NCBI GenBank assembly: GCA_045656625.1
Contig: JAZORL010000170.1
Span: 1-5,000, forward strand
Origin: Scatosoma sp045656625
GTDB lineage: Bacteria; Bacillota; Clostridia; Christensenellales; Borkfalkiaceae
Length of the DNA stretch: 5,000 bases
Reading direction: 5' to 3'
Position numbers and translations under genes: made by a program. Positions 1-4,655 of the stretch are shown one piece after another. Below the pieces are notes generated by a model. The model searched no databases. It was given only the letters and a program-made list of their open reading frames with translations, and was not told where the DNA came from. The stretch's first letter is position 1; each line of letters opens with the position of its first letter.

Positions 1-113
1 ATGTCGTTTCTTGCCGCGAAGATGTACTTCTTCATTTTGGGGTTCCACTTTCTCGTCTGATGACCGAAGTGAACGCCTGCTTCTAAGAGCTGCTTCATAG
101 TAATAACTGCCAT
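1..113 (-). CDS. rpsB: 30S ribosomal protein S2, N-terminal part (cut by left window edge)
   Basis: Ribosomal protein S2 of the small subunit, which joins late in 30S assembly and helps hold S1 or the mRNA path near the platform. Only the first 37 codons and two bases of the next are inside the window. The start MAVITMKQLLEAGVHFGHQT, followed by RKWNPKMKKYIFAARND, is the classic S2 N-terminus: the GVHFGHQTR-WNPKM block is nearly invariant in bacteria. The ATG at 113 is preceded by GGAGGT at 121-126 with 7 nt spacing, so the start is secure. The gene follows its own promoter and a leader of about 110 nt. In most Bacillota tsf (EF-Ts) follows rpsB; that would lie outside the window. The identification is near certain from the N-terminus alone. 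Confidence 0.97.
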   Translation of the reverse strand, partial: MAVITMKQLLEAGVHFGHQTRKWNPKMKKYIFAARND

Positions 114-142
114 AATTCAAACCTCCGTTTTTCCTCCCCGCC

Positions 143-202
143 TTGTGTTGGCTCGTAATGACGTCCGCATGCAAAAAATTTACGGACACGGATTACGCAC
201 AA
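143..202 (-). promoter_or_regulatory. Structured 5' leader of rpsB mRNA (possible ribosomal-protein autoregulatory element)
   Basis: Read on the minus strand, the leader can form a nested long stem. UUGUG (202-198) pairs with CACAA (147-143). CGUAAU (197-192) pairs with AUUACG (159-154). GUCCG (187-183) pairs with CGGAC (167-163), closing a 15-nt loop. A 6-nt bulge (153-148) and a 4x3 internal loop separate the helices. The 5' strand can alternatively use CACA (214-211) with UGUG (201-198), which would compete with the outer helix. The structure ends about 16 nt before the rpsB Shine-Dalgarno. S2 represses its own mRNA through the leader in Escherichia coli, so autoregulation is plausible here, but I do not recognise this fold as a named family. 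Confidence 0.45.
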
Positions 203-230
203 TAAGCGAGTGTGAATTTTCAGCCTTTCT

Positions 231-259
231 ATTTTACCATAAAGGAAAAAAGAGCGCAA
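231..259 (-). promoter_or_regulatory. Sigma-A-type promoter of rpsB
   Basis: On the minus strand a -35 box TTGCGC (259-254) and a -10 box TAAAAT (236-231) are separated by exactly 17 nt. The predicted start of transcription is near position 224, giving a 5' leader of about 110 nt before rpsB. The -35 is only a half match but the -10 and spacing are good. Confidence 0.6.
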
Positions 260-263
260 CTTA

Positions 264-291
264 TTTTTACGCGTTTTTTCCATTTTTTCAA
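264..291 (-). promoter_or_regulatory. Possible second, upstream rpsB promoter
   Basis: TTGAAA (291-286) and TAAAAA (269-264) lie 16 nt apart on the minus strand, just upstream of the better placed rpsB promoter. Ribosomal genes often have tandem promoters, but this stretch is very A/T rich so chance matches are expected. The rest of the gene-free stretch up to the terminator (about 292-354) is A/T rich, with an imperfect TATATA inverted repeat at 308-322 and nothing else recognisable. Confidence 0.3.
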
Positions 292-353
292 GAAAAATCC
301 CACTTTTTATATATTTTATATATAACCTTGCGCCCCTTTCCGCAAAGATACGC

Positions 354-388
354 AAAAGACGGGCGGTTTCACAAAACCGCCCGTCTTT
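354..388 (-). terminator. Intrinsic terminator of the ruvX-DUF1292 gene
   Basis: A perfect 15-bp stem (355-369 paired with 374-388, core GACGGGCGG) has a 4-nt loop and a short T run on the minus strand. It starts 12 nt past the stop codon at 401-403. The plus-strand side also has a T-rich tail, so it could work in both directions, although no plus-strand gene ends here. Confidence 0.85.
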
Positions 389-400
389 ATTTTCAATAAA

Positions 401-721
401 TTACTCCAATTCTTCCGCTTCGTCCGCGCCTTCAAACTTTTCGTATTGATGGCAAAATTCTGCGAATACCTCGTCTAAAAGCTCTTCGTCTTCCAAGGGT
501 ACGAGCATTGCGTCGTCGCCTTCCCCTTCCAAGCCAAAGATAATCACTTCGTCTTCTTCCTCTTCGCATTCCGGCTCTGCCTTTTGGAATACGCAGTACA
601 TATTCTTTCTATACTCGATCGTTGCGATATGATACAATTTTTCAATCGTACCATCGTCCGCTTCCAGTTCAAAAATACGGTCTTCTTCGTCGTAAATTTC
701 GTCTTTGATTTCTTCTGCCAT
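401..721 (-). CDS. Possible separately translated DUF1292 (YrzB-like) protein, nested in frame in the ruvX fusion
   Basis: An in-frame ATG at 721 (start MAEEIKDE) would give a 106-residue DUF1292 protein, a normal size for this small acidic family. GGAGG at 730-734 lies 8 nt upstream of this ATG, a far better ribosome binding site than the parent gene has. The domain shows the family pattern: a short beta-rich segment (DGTIEKLYHIATIEY), an acidic stretch (ECEEEEDEVIIF), then LVPLEDEELLDEVFAEF. In relatives DUF1292 is a free-standing gene just after ruvX, so independent synthesis from this site is likely even though no stop codon separates the two. The function of DUF1292 is unknown. Whether the long form, the short form or both are made cannot be decided from sequence. 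Confidence 0.55.
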   Translation of the reverse strand: MAEEIKDEIYDEEDRIFELEADDGTIEKLYHIATIEYRKNMYCVFQKAEPECEEEEDEVIIFGLEGEGDDAMLVPLEDEELLDEVFAEFCHQYEKFEGADEAEELE

Positions 722-1171
722 TTTCTTTTCCTCCGCTTTTTTGTTTTTCATTTTTTCCCGATTGAGCCAGCTTTCCAAAATATAGGACGCCGCAATCGAA
801 TCGATCGTCTTTTTCCGATCGTCACGCTTGATTCCGCCCATAATTTGCGTTTCGCGCGCTTGCATGGTGGTAAACCGCTCGTCTTCAAGCTCAATAGGTA
901 AATCGGTCTTCGTCTTCAACACCTCGATAAAACCGCGCGTCTTTTCCGTTTGAATACTTTCCGTGCCGTCAAAATTGTAGGGAATGCCGCAAACAATCAC
1001 ACCCACGCCCCTATCCTTGGCGATTTTTGCAATTGCTTCCACGTCCTTTTGAAAATTCCCCGTACGGTTGTACGTTTCGCAGGGCATAGCGTATTCGTTA
1101 AACGGGTCGGATATTGCGACCCCGATTCGTTTGTTGCCTATATCAAAGGCGATTGCTCTCTTACCGATCAT
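401..1171 (-). CDS. ruvX: RuvX/YqgF nuclease fused in frame to a DUF1292 (YrzB-like) domain
   Basis: A 256-residue protein. Residues 1-139 are the RNase H-fold YqgF/RuvX family, a putative pre-16S rRNA 5'-end nuclease or Holliday junction resolvase. Its motifs are intact: AFDIGNKRIGVAISDP with the catalytic Asp at 10, VIVCGIPYNFDG (58-69), LEDERFTT with Glu 98, and DSIAA with Asp 124. Family members usually stop near 140 residues. Here a Lys/Glu linker (about 140-150) leads into an acidic DUF1292 domain (151-256) of unknown function. In Bacillus these are separate adjacent genes (yrrK, yrzB). An in-frame ATG at 1210 would add 13 residues (MIDEARRLWYNRA) not typical of RuvX and has no well-placed Shine-Dalgarno. 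I chose ATG 1171, which fits the family N-terminus. A promoter abuts this start. An internal start for the second domain is listed separately. Confidence 0.92.
   Translation of the reverse strand: MIGKRAIAFDIGNKRIGVAISDPFNEYAMPCETYNRTGNFQKDVEAIAKIAKDRGVGVIVCGIPYNFDGTESIQTEKTRGFIEVLKTKTDLPIELEDERFTTMQARETQIMGGIKRDDRKKTIDSIAASYILESWLNREKMKNKKAEEKKMAEEIKDEIYDEEDRIFELEADDGTIEKLYHIATIEYRKNMYCVFQKAEPECEEEEDEVIIFGLEGEGDDAMLVPLEDEELLDEVFAEFCHQYEKFEGADEAEELE
730..734 (-). promoter_or_regulatory. Strong internal ribosome binding site before the DUF1292 domain
   Basis: GGAGG on the minus strand, 8 nt before the in-frame ATG at 721 and inside the Lys/Glu-rich linker of the fused gene. Such a site is expected if the second domain is still translated by itself. 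The linker's GAG/GAA codons could produce GGAGG by chance, which lowers certainty. Confidence 0.6.
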
Positions 1172-1177
1172 AGCCCT

Positions 1178-1206
1178 ATTATACCACAATCGCCGCGCCT
1201 CGTCTA
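1178..1206 (-). promoter_or_regulatory. Extended -10 promoter directly abutting the ruvX start codon
   Basis: On the minus strand a perfect TATAAT (1183-1178) is preceded by TGn (1186-1184, extended -10) and, 17 nt upstream, TAGACG (1206-1201), a 4 of 6 match to TTGACA. Only six bases separate TATAAT from the ATG at 1171. In normal register the first transcribed base would be the A of that ATG, giving a leaderless or nearly leaderless mRNA. Confidence 0.6.
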
Positions 1207-1290
1207 TCATTTCGAGCCAACTTTTTTCCTTTCTCGCGTATTTCTTCCCGATTTTTTCACATACTAACCCTAAACGATGGAGGTAAACTT

Positions 1291-1536
1291 ATGGAAAAAT
1301 TCGTAGTTGGCGTTGCGCTCGGCGTAATCGGAGGCGCATTGCTTACCGCAAACAACTATAAAATGCGTAGATTCGTGAGAAAGAGTCAAGAAGAAGTCCA
1401 GGCAAAATTGGACAAATTCATCGACGAAAAAGCAGACGAACTCGAAGAAAGCGCAGAAAACTTAAAGGAAAAAGCGGAAACAGCGTTAGAAAAACGGAAA
1501 ATGAAGAAAAAAGAACAAAAAGCGGAACCGAAATAA
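1291..1536 (+). CDS. Small YtxH-like membrane-anchored coiled-coil protein
   Basis: An 81-residue protein with one N-terminal hydrophobic segment (about residues 5-20, VVGVALGVIGGALLTA, rich in small residues). A basic patch (KMRRFVRK) follows, then a long charged amphipathic helix full of Glu and Lys. This is the layout of the YtxH/gas-vesicle-like small proteins of Bacillota, whose role is poorly known and sometimes linked to general stress. The family match rests on layout and composition, not on a diagnostic motif. The start is secure: GGAGGT at 1279-1284 with 6 nt spacing to ATG. No convincing plus-strand promoter is visible in the 120 bp shared with ruvX; TATCAT at 1205-1210 is a -10-like word without a good -35. 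The gene ends 2 nt before a strong stem-loop shared with the convergent neighbour. Confidence 0.8.
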   Translation: MEKFVVGVALGVIGGALLTANNYKMRRFVRKSQEEVQAKLDKFIDEKADELEESAENLKEKAETALEKRKMKKKEQKAEPK

Positions 1537-1538
1537 GC

Positions 1539-1575
1539 GAGAAAGCCGCCCGACGTGCCGTCGGGCGTCTTTCTC
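1539..1575. terminator. Bidirectional terminator between convergent genes
   Basis: A stem of 8 bp (CGCCCGAC 1547-1554 with GTCGGGCG 1560-1567) has a 5-nt loop. After one mismatch (1546/1568) it continues for 7 more bp (GAGAAAG 1539-1545 with CTTTCTC 1569-1575). It fills the 39-nt gap between the stop codon at 1536 and the opposite stop codon at 1576. The T-tracts are interrupted on both sides, so termination may be only moderate. Confidence 0.75.
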
Positions 1576-2220
1576 TTATGCGTTTTTATCCTTTAACGAG
1601 TTTTTTAATTTTTCATTTTCAGCACGCAAACGTACGTTTTCTTCCTTCAATGCCGTCGCCAGCCGATCGTATAACGCATTGATTTCATTTTCCAATCTAC
1701 GCCGTAAAAAATCCTTATCGGGCAGGGCAGGTACGCGTTCATTCCTCGTTTTTTGCGCTTTTTCCACCTTTTCCGCATCTTGTGTAAGCCCCAACTCTCT
1801 TGCCGCCTTCGCAATTCGTTCAGGTTCTTTTTTTAAGGTATTGCGGTACTTATTTTGCAAACGGAGCATCAATTTATCATCCCCCTGCGCAAGGTTAAAA
1901 ATCGCGCGGCGGACGGACAAGCCCTTACTCTTTTCCTGCAAAATACTCCGAATCGCCGCATCCGTTTCCTCTTCCGTGAACTCGCGGATTTTTTCTACCG
2001 ATAAACTCGTGCCGTCCAAAAGCTGCACGATTCTCTCGTCCCCCCTCTCGTTTTTCATAAGCGCATAATAGTAATTCCGCACGCTCCCCTTCGCCCTGCC
2101 GTACTGCAAGCCGTACGTTTCAAAAAGATAGGTGAGCGTCTTACCCTTGCGCTTGCCCTCGGTGATGTACTTGACGAGTGTTCTCGCTTCTTCTTCCGTG
2201 TAGCCATTGATTTTATGCAT
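1576..2220 (-). CDS. Putative DNA-binding protein with two Myb/HTH-like repeats and a C-terminal coiled coil
   Basis: A 214-residue protein that I cannot name. Residues 7-56 (starting YTEEEARTLV, ending SVRNYYYALMK) and 81-131 (starting FTEEETDAAI, ending LQNKYRNTLKK) look like two copies of one helical unit. Each opens with an aromatic-T-E-E-E motif, has a middle Lys/Gly turn (KRKGKTL / KSKGLSV), and ends in an aromatic/basic recognition-like helix. That is the pattern of Myb/SANT-type helix-turn-helix domains. Residues 170-214 form a heptad-like coiled coil with Leu repeats (LYDRLATALKEENVRLRAE). A Myb-like head with a coiled-coil tail recalls the prespore regulator RsfA of Bacillus, but that link is an inference. 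Start: GGAGG at 2228-2232 is 7 nt before ATG 2220; an upstream in-frame TTG at 2226 is too close to it. It diverges from the next gene and no clear promoter is seen. Confidence 0.8.
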   Translation of the reverse strand: MHKINGYTEEEARTLVKYITEGKRKGKTLTYLFETYGLQYGRAKGSVRNYYYALMKNERGDERIVQLLDGTSLSVEKIREFTEEETDAAIRSILQEKSKGLSVRRAIFNLAQGDDKLMLRLQNKYRNTLKKEPERIAKAARELGLTQDAEKVEKAQKTRNERVPALPDKDFLRRRLENEINALYDRLATALKEENVRLRAENEKLKNSLKDKNA

Positions 2221-2314
2221 AATCAAGCCTCCGTACTTTTGATTTTCCGTGCTGATTATTTACTTATTTTTTCCTTTTTATACTTTTCCGCACAAAAAAA
2301 GAATAAACTACATT
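2221..2314. other. Divergent intergenic region
   Basis: This A/T-rich 94-bp gap holds the ribosome binding site of the minus-strand gene (2228-2232). On the plus strand it has a possible -10, TATACT at 2279-2284, with no good -35 (TTATTT at 2256-2261). On the minus strand TATAAA-like words occur without a good -35. An open frame from GTG 2249 runs through it into the plus-strand gene, but the hydrophobic extension looks like translated A/T-rich spacer. Confidence 0.4.
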
Positions 2315-3211
2315 ATGAAAGTTTATTTTTTATCTTCTACCCCCTGCGCCCTGCGTGTAAACAACCTCTTTTTCGGCACGACCAACCTCTTTGAACGGTT
2401 TGCCGAGCTTTCCTTAAAGGACGGACTTTTTATCGAGTTTGTTCCCGAAGGCAGACAGGCGATTTCCTTCTTTCTCACCGAACAAATCCGTTTTACACCG
2501 CCCAAAGGCTGTGAAGTATACCTACTCAAAGACGGGCTTGCCATCTACGCGCGAGATTTCCCCCCAAGCGACTTTACCTTACGTGTAATCGCGCAAGCAC
2601 GTGAGGGAAATACCCTCGCCACCCTCTTTTCCCAAGGGGAACTTCAACTCTCGATCGAGTGGGATAATCAATTATTCATCGCAACCCTGCCCCCATCATT
2701 CACGCATTCCGAGCTATTTTGGGATAGTGGCTTGGTCTTTGTGAAGACTGCCGACCGTTTCGCCGTCTATACGAAAAAAGCCAAACTTCTTTTGTCCGAA
2801 AAAGCACTTGCCCTTTCCTTCGAATCGGGCATTTTACGCGCGACCCTGCCTCTATCCGACAACGGCAACCGTTTTGCCGAGTGTGAATGGGCGCTCTCCG
2901 AATGGGAAGTCGTTCGCCTAAAATGCACTCTTTCCACAAGCGAACCCGACGGGATTTTCCCCACTCGCTCCCTTGCCTATTCCTTCTTTGAAAGCGTTTT
3001 AATCGGGGCAAATTACACCGACTTTCTCACCGATGAATTGATAGACAAAGCGAACTCTTTAATCGATTTTTTAGGGGATTTTGTGGGCATACTCCCTACG
3101 GAGCAAGAAAACGTTTGCGGTTTGATACGAAAAAAAGCGGAAAATCTTTTCGAGGCGACGTATTACACCGTAAAAATTGAAAACAACAAAATCACCGACA
3201 TAACGACATAA
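2315..3211 (+). CDS. Unrecognised 298-residue cytoplasmic protein
   Basis: I do not recognise a family. The protein has no signal peptide or membrane segment. Residues 1 to about 210 alternate short hydrophobic strands with charged turns, which suggests a beta-rich fold. Examples are the opening MKVYFLSSTPCALRVNNLFF and later segments around GCEVYLLKDGLAIYARDF and GELQLSIEWDNQLFIATL. The last 80 residues (from about SLAYSFFESVLIG) look mainly helical and end in a short hairpin, TYYTVKIENNKITDITT. The start at ATG 2315 is chosen because the upstream codons look like spacer. There is, however, no Shine-Dalgarno before it (the preceding bases are A-rich), unlike every other gene here. No terminator follows, so transcription may read into the small gene downstream. 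Confidence 0.8.
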   Translation: MKVYFLSSTPCALRVNNLFFGTTNLFERFAELSLKDGLFIEFVPEGRQAISFFLTEQIRFTPPKGCEVYLLKDGLAIYARDFPPSDFTLRVIAQAREGNTLATLFSQGELQLSIEWDNQLFIATLPPSFTHSELFWDSGLVFVKTADRFAVYTKKAKLLLSEKALALSFESGILRATLPLSDNGNRFAECEWALSEWEVVRLKCTLSTSEPDGIFPTRSLAYSFFESVLIGANYTDFLTDELIDKANSLIDFLGDFVGILPTEQENVCGLIRKKAENLFEATYYTVKIENNKITDITT

Positions 3212-3229
3212 TTTACCAGGCCGATCCCC

Positions 3230-3259
3230 TTGACAGCGCCTATTCACATGCTATATAAT
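3230..3259 (+). promoter_or_regulatory. Consensus sigma-A promoter of the 77-residue gene
   Basis: A perfect TTGACA (3230-3235) and a perfect TATAAT (3254-3259) are 18 nt apart; an overlapping TATATA (3252-3257) gives a 16-nt spacer. Transcription would begin near 3266, leaving a short leader of about 34 nt. This is the strongest-looking promoter in the window. Confidence 0.85.
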
Positions 3260-3271
3260 AATTCCGACAAC

Positions 3272-3292
3272 GGGCAATGCCCATAAAAGGAG
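3272..3292 (+). promoter_or_regulatory. Short leader hairpin and ribosome binding site of the 77-residue gene
   Basis: GGGC-AAT-GCCC (3272-3282) forms a small 4-bp hairpin in the leader, immediately followed by AAGGAG (3287-3292), 7 nt before ATG 3300. The hairpin is too small to call a regulator, though it could shield the 5' end of the mRNA. Confidence 0.5.
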
Positions 3293-3299
3293 TAAGAAT

Positions 3300-3533
3300 A
3301 TGCAAAAAGTGATTTGTAAAAAGACGTATGATACTAAAACGGCTACCCTTATTAAAAAGGTGACGCACGGGTACTTTGGCGACCCTGCCGGCTACGAGGA
3401 AATCCTCTTTCAAACGGAAGGCGGACTTTTCTTCCTGTACGTGAACGGCGGTGTGGATAGTAAATATCCCAAAGAAGACATTATTCGTATGTCGAAAGAA
3501 AAAAAGACCGCGTTTTTAGCGGAAAACGCTTAA
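3300..3533 (+). CDS. Small conserved-looking hypothetical protein (77 residues)
   Basis: A small soluble protein of unknown function with no membrane segment or signal peptide. It opens MQKVICKKTYDTKTATLI and has a central aromatic/glycine block (ILFQTEGGLFFLYVNGGVDS, then KYPKEDII), then a charged tail. The pattern 'YDT-TA ... L-F-T--G-FFLY--GG--SKY' resembles a family of small Bacillota proteins that I recall being scattered in genomes and often near mobile elements. That recollection is not verified, and no mobile element is visible here. The consensus promoter, good ribosome binding site and dedicated terminator form a complete one-gene unit, suggesting it is well expressed. It could alternatively be co-transcribed with the upstream unknown gene, which lacks a terminator. 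Confidence 0.8.
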   Translation: MQKVICKKTYDTKTATLIKKVTHGYFGDPAGYEEILFQTEGGLFFLYVNGGVDSKYPKEDIIRMSKEKKTAFLAENA

Positions 3534-3547
3534 AACACGGAAAAAGC

Positions 3548-3575
3548 AAAACCCCTTGCTGTTGCAAGGGGTTTT
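3548..3575. terminator. Bidirectional intrinsic terminator
   Basis: A 12-bp perfect stem (3548-3559 with 3564-3575, core CCCCTTGC/GCAAGGGG) has a 4-nt loop. It is followed by a T run on the plus strand (3572-3576), and TTTTGCTTTTT follows on the minus strand. It lies between the convergent stop codons at 3533 and 3581, so it probably serves both genes. Confidence 0.9.
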
Positions 3576-3580
3576 TATCA

Positions 3581-4459
3581 TTAATATTTCGTCACTTTTA
3601 CGTAGTTAATTACGATGGGCACCTTGGGCACGTCGAATTTCTTTTCGATATCGAAATGTCCTGCAAATTCATCATCCGAATTTACCGCGATCGATCTCTC
3701 TACAACAAAGCTTTCATCTGCGTAATATTCCGCAATATAATCCTTCAAATCTTCTTGGAAATCTTCCAGCGCCCCTTCGTTCTTCAATTTTGCAAAGGTG
3801 CAATAAGAAGAGCTCGACGTTTCACCCGTAGACATGGAAATGAAGAATTTCGACGTCGCACTGTTGTATCTATAATCCTTTTCCGCCATCTTATCGTCGG
3901 AGTTCTTTTGAATCCAAACGCCCTTCGTTGCCGCAGATTCATATTGAGAAATATCTTCATAGTACATCGTCAACGAACCGAAGCTTTGCTTCAAATTACC
4001 GTTCTTTACCTTGAAGCTATTCCCTTCCCAGAATTCGCCGTAAAGAGTGTAGGTAGGCGCAGTTTTTTTGCTGTCCTTCCAAACGCTGTGGGGGAAGGAA
4101 TCGATATCTTCGTAAGACATAATCGTCTTATAATATTCCTTATATTCCAAGCCGTTTTCTTTGTCTGCCGTCGCAACGTATGCGCCCGTATACATTTTCA
4201 ACGCAGTTGCGTCGTAATCGTGGATGCAAAGCCCGTCGTAATAGCCGTTTTCCGCAAGCCACATGAAATGCTCTACCGTCTTGGGAGCAATCTTTCTATA
4301 AAGCTTATATTTAAGGGTATACGTTTCGCCGTTAAACTCAATTTGCATCTTCACCTCAGGATTGGAGGTTTTGCAAGCGGTAAACGTTCCTGCGCAACCA
4401 AACACGCTAATCGCTGCCAATGCGCTACAAGCAATTTTCTTGAAAATCTTTTTAGACAT
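3581..4459 (-). CDS. Exported cyclophilin-like (peptidyl-prolyl isomerase fold) probable lipoprotein, active site altered
   Basis: A 292-residue exported protein. A basic start (MSKKIFKKI) and hydrophobic core (ACSALAAISVF) form a signal peptide. It is followed by two possible lipidation cysteines, C22 (VFGC) and C29 (FTAC), neither a perfect lipobox. The body matches cyclophilins: APKTVEHFMWLAENGYYDGL (58-77), then IHD at 79-81 where active enzymes have FHR, GSLTMYY (161-167, like GTVSMA), NSATSKFFI (199-207, like NGSQFFI) and SYCTFAKL (218-225). The catalytic Arg is Asp (D81) and the conserved Gln is Lys (K204), so proline isomerase activity is doubtful; a binding or envelope-chaperone role is possible. 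GGAG (4467-4470) lies 7 nt before ATG 4459. The in-frame ATG 4480 lacks a ribosome binding site and lies only about 9 nt from the predicted transcript start. Confidence 0.85.
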   Translation of the reverse strand: MSKKIFKKIACSALAAISVFGCAGTFTACKTSNPEVKMQIEFNGETYTLKYKLYRKIAPKTVEHFMWLAENGYYDGLCIHDYDATALKMYTGAYVATADKENGLEYKEYYKTIMSYEDIDSFPHSVWKDSKKTAPTYTLYGEFWEGNSFKVKNGNLKQSFGSLTMYYEDISQYESAATKGVWIQKNSDDKMAEKDYRYNSATSKFFISMSTGETSSSSYCTFAKLKNEGALEDFQEDLKDYIAEYYADESFVVERSIAVNSDDEFAGHFDIEKKFDVPKVPIVINYVKVTKY

Positions 4460-4495
4460 AATCTTTCTCCGTTTTTGCATAATGCTACATTTAAT

Positions 4496-4524
4496 ATTTT
4501 ACCTTTTATTTTGCTTTATGTCAA
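4496..4524 (-). promoter_or_regulatory. Consensus sigma-A promoter of the cyclophilin-like gene
   Basis: A perfect TTGACA (4524-4519) and TAAAAT (4501-4496) are exactly 17 nt apart on the minus strand. Transcription would begin near 4489, leaving a leader of about 30 nt before ATG 4459. Confidence 0.85.
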
Positions 4525-4598
4525 TCTCTTTTTACTATTTTCCACCAATTTTTATTCGTTTTACACAATCATCCAAGATTTTCCGCAAGTATGATAAC

Positions 4599-4627
4599 AA
4601 AAAATGGATTGCCGTTCGGCAATCCAT
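4599..4627 (-). terminator. Intrinsic terminator after rplL
   Basis: A perfect 10-bp stem (ATGGATTGCC 4604-4613 with GGCAATCCAT 4618-4627) has a 4-nt loop, followed on the minus strand by six T (complement of 4604-4599). It lies about 28 nt past the rplL stop codon and should end the ribosomal-stalk transcript before the cyclophilin-like gene's own promoter. Confidence 0.9.
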
Positions 4628-4655
4628 CTTTCGTCTGTCAGTCGGTAACTGTAAC

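Noticed and set aside
308..322. TATATA-TTT-TATATA inverted repeat
   Set aside because: A/T-only symmetry in an A/T-rich spacer is expected by chance; there is no evidence that it is an operator.
95..355. An 86-codon minus-strand open frame over the rpsB leader
   Set aside because: It overlaps the rpsB start in another frame, spans the promoter, has no ribosome binding site and has an unconvincing composition.
1172..1210. The 13-codon N-terminal extension of RuvX (ATG 1210)
   Set aside because: It contains the TATAAT promoter, lacks a properly spaced Shine-Dalgarno and does not resemble RuvX N-termini.
1679..2068. A 129-codon Ser/Leu-rich plus-strand open frame
   Set aside because: It is antisense to the double-HTH gene and has no ribosome binding site.
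2249..2314. Hydrophobic N-terminal extension of the 298-residue protein from GTG 2249, which might look like a signal peptide
   Set aside because: It is A/T-rich spacer with no ribosome binding site before GTG; ATG 2315 gives a natural protein start.
3656..4594. A 312-codon plus-strand open frame opposite the cyclophilin-like gene
   Set aside because: It is antisense to a well-supported gene with signal peptide, domain motifs, promoter and terminator; its Arg/Phe/Ile-rich translation is typical of an antisense shadow.
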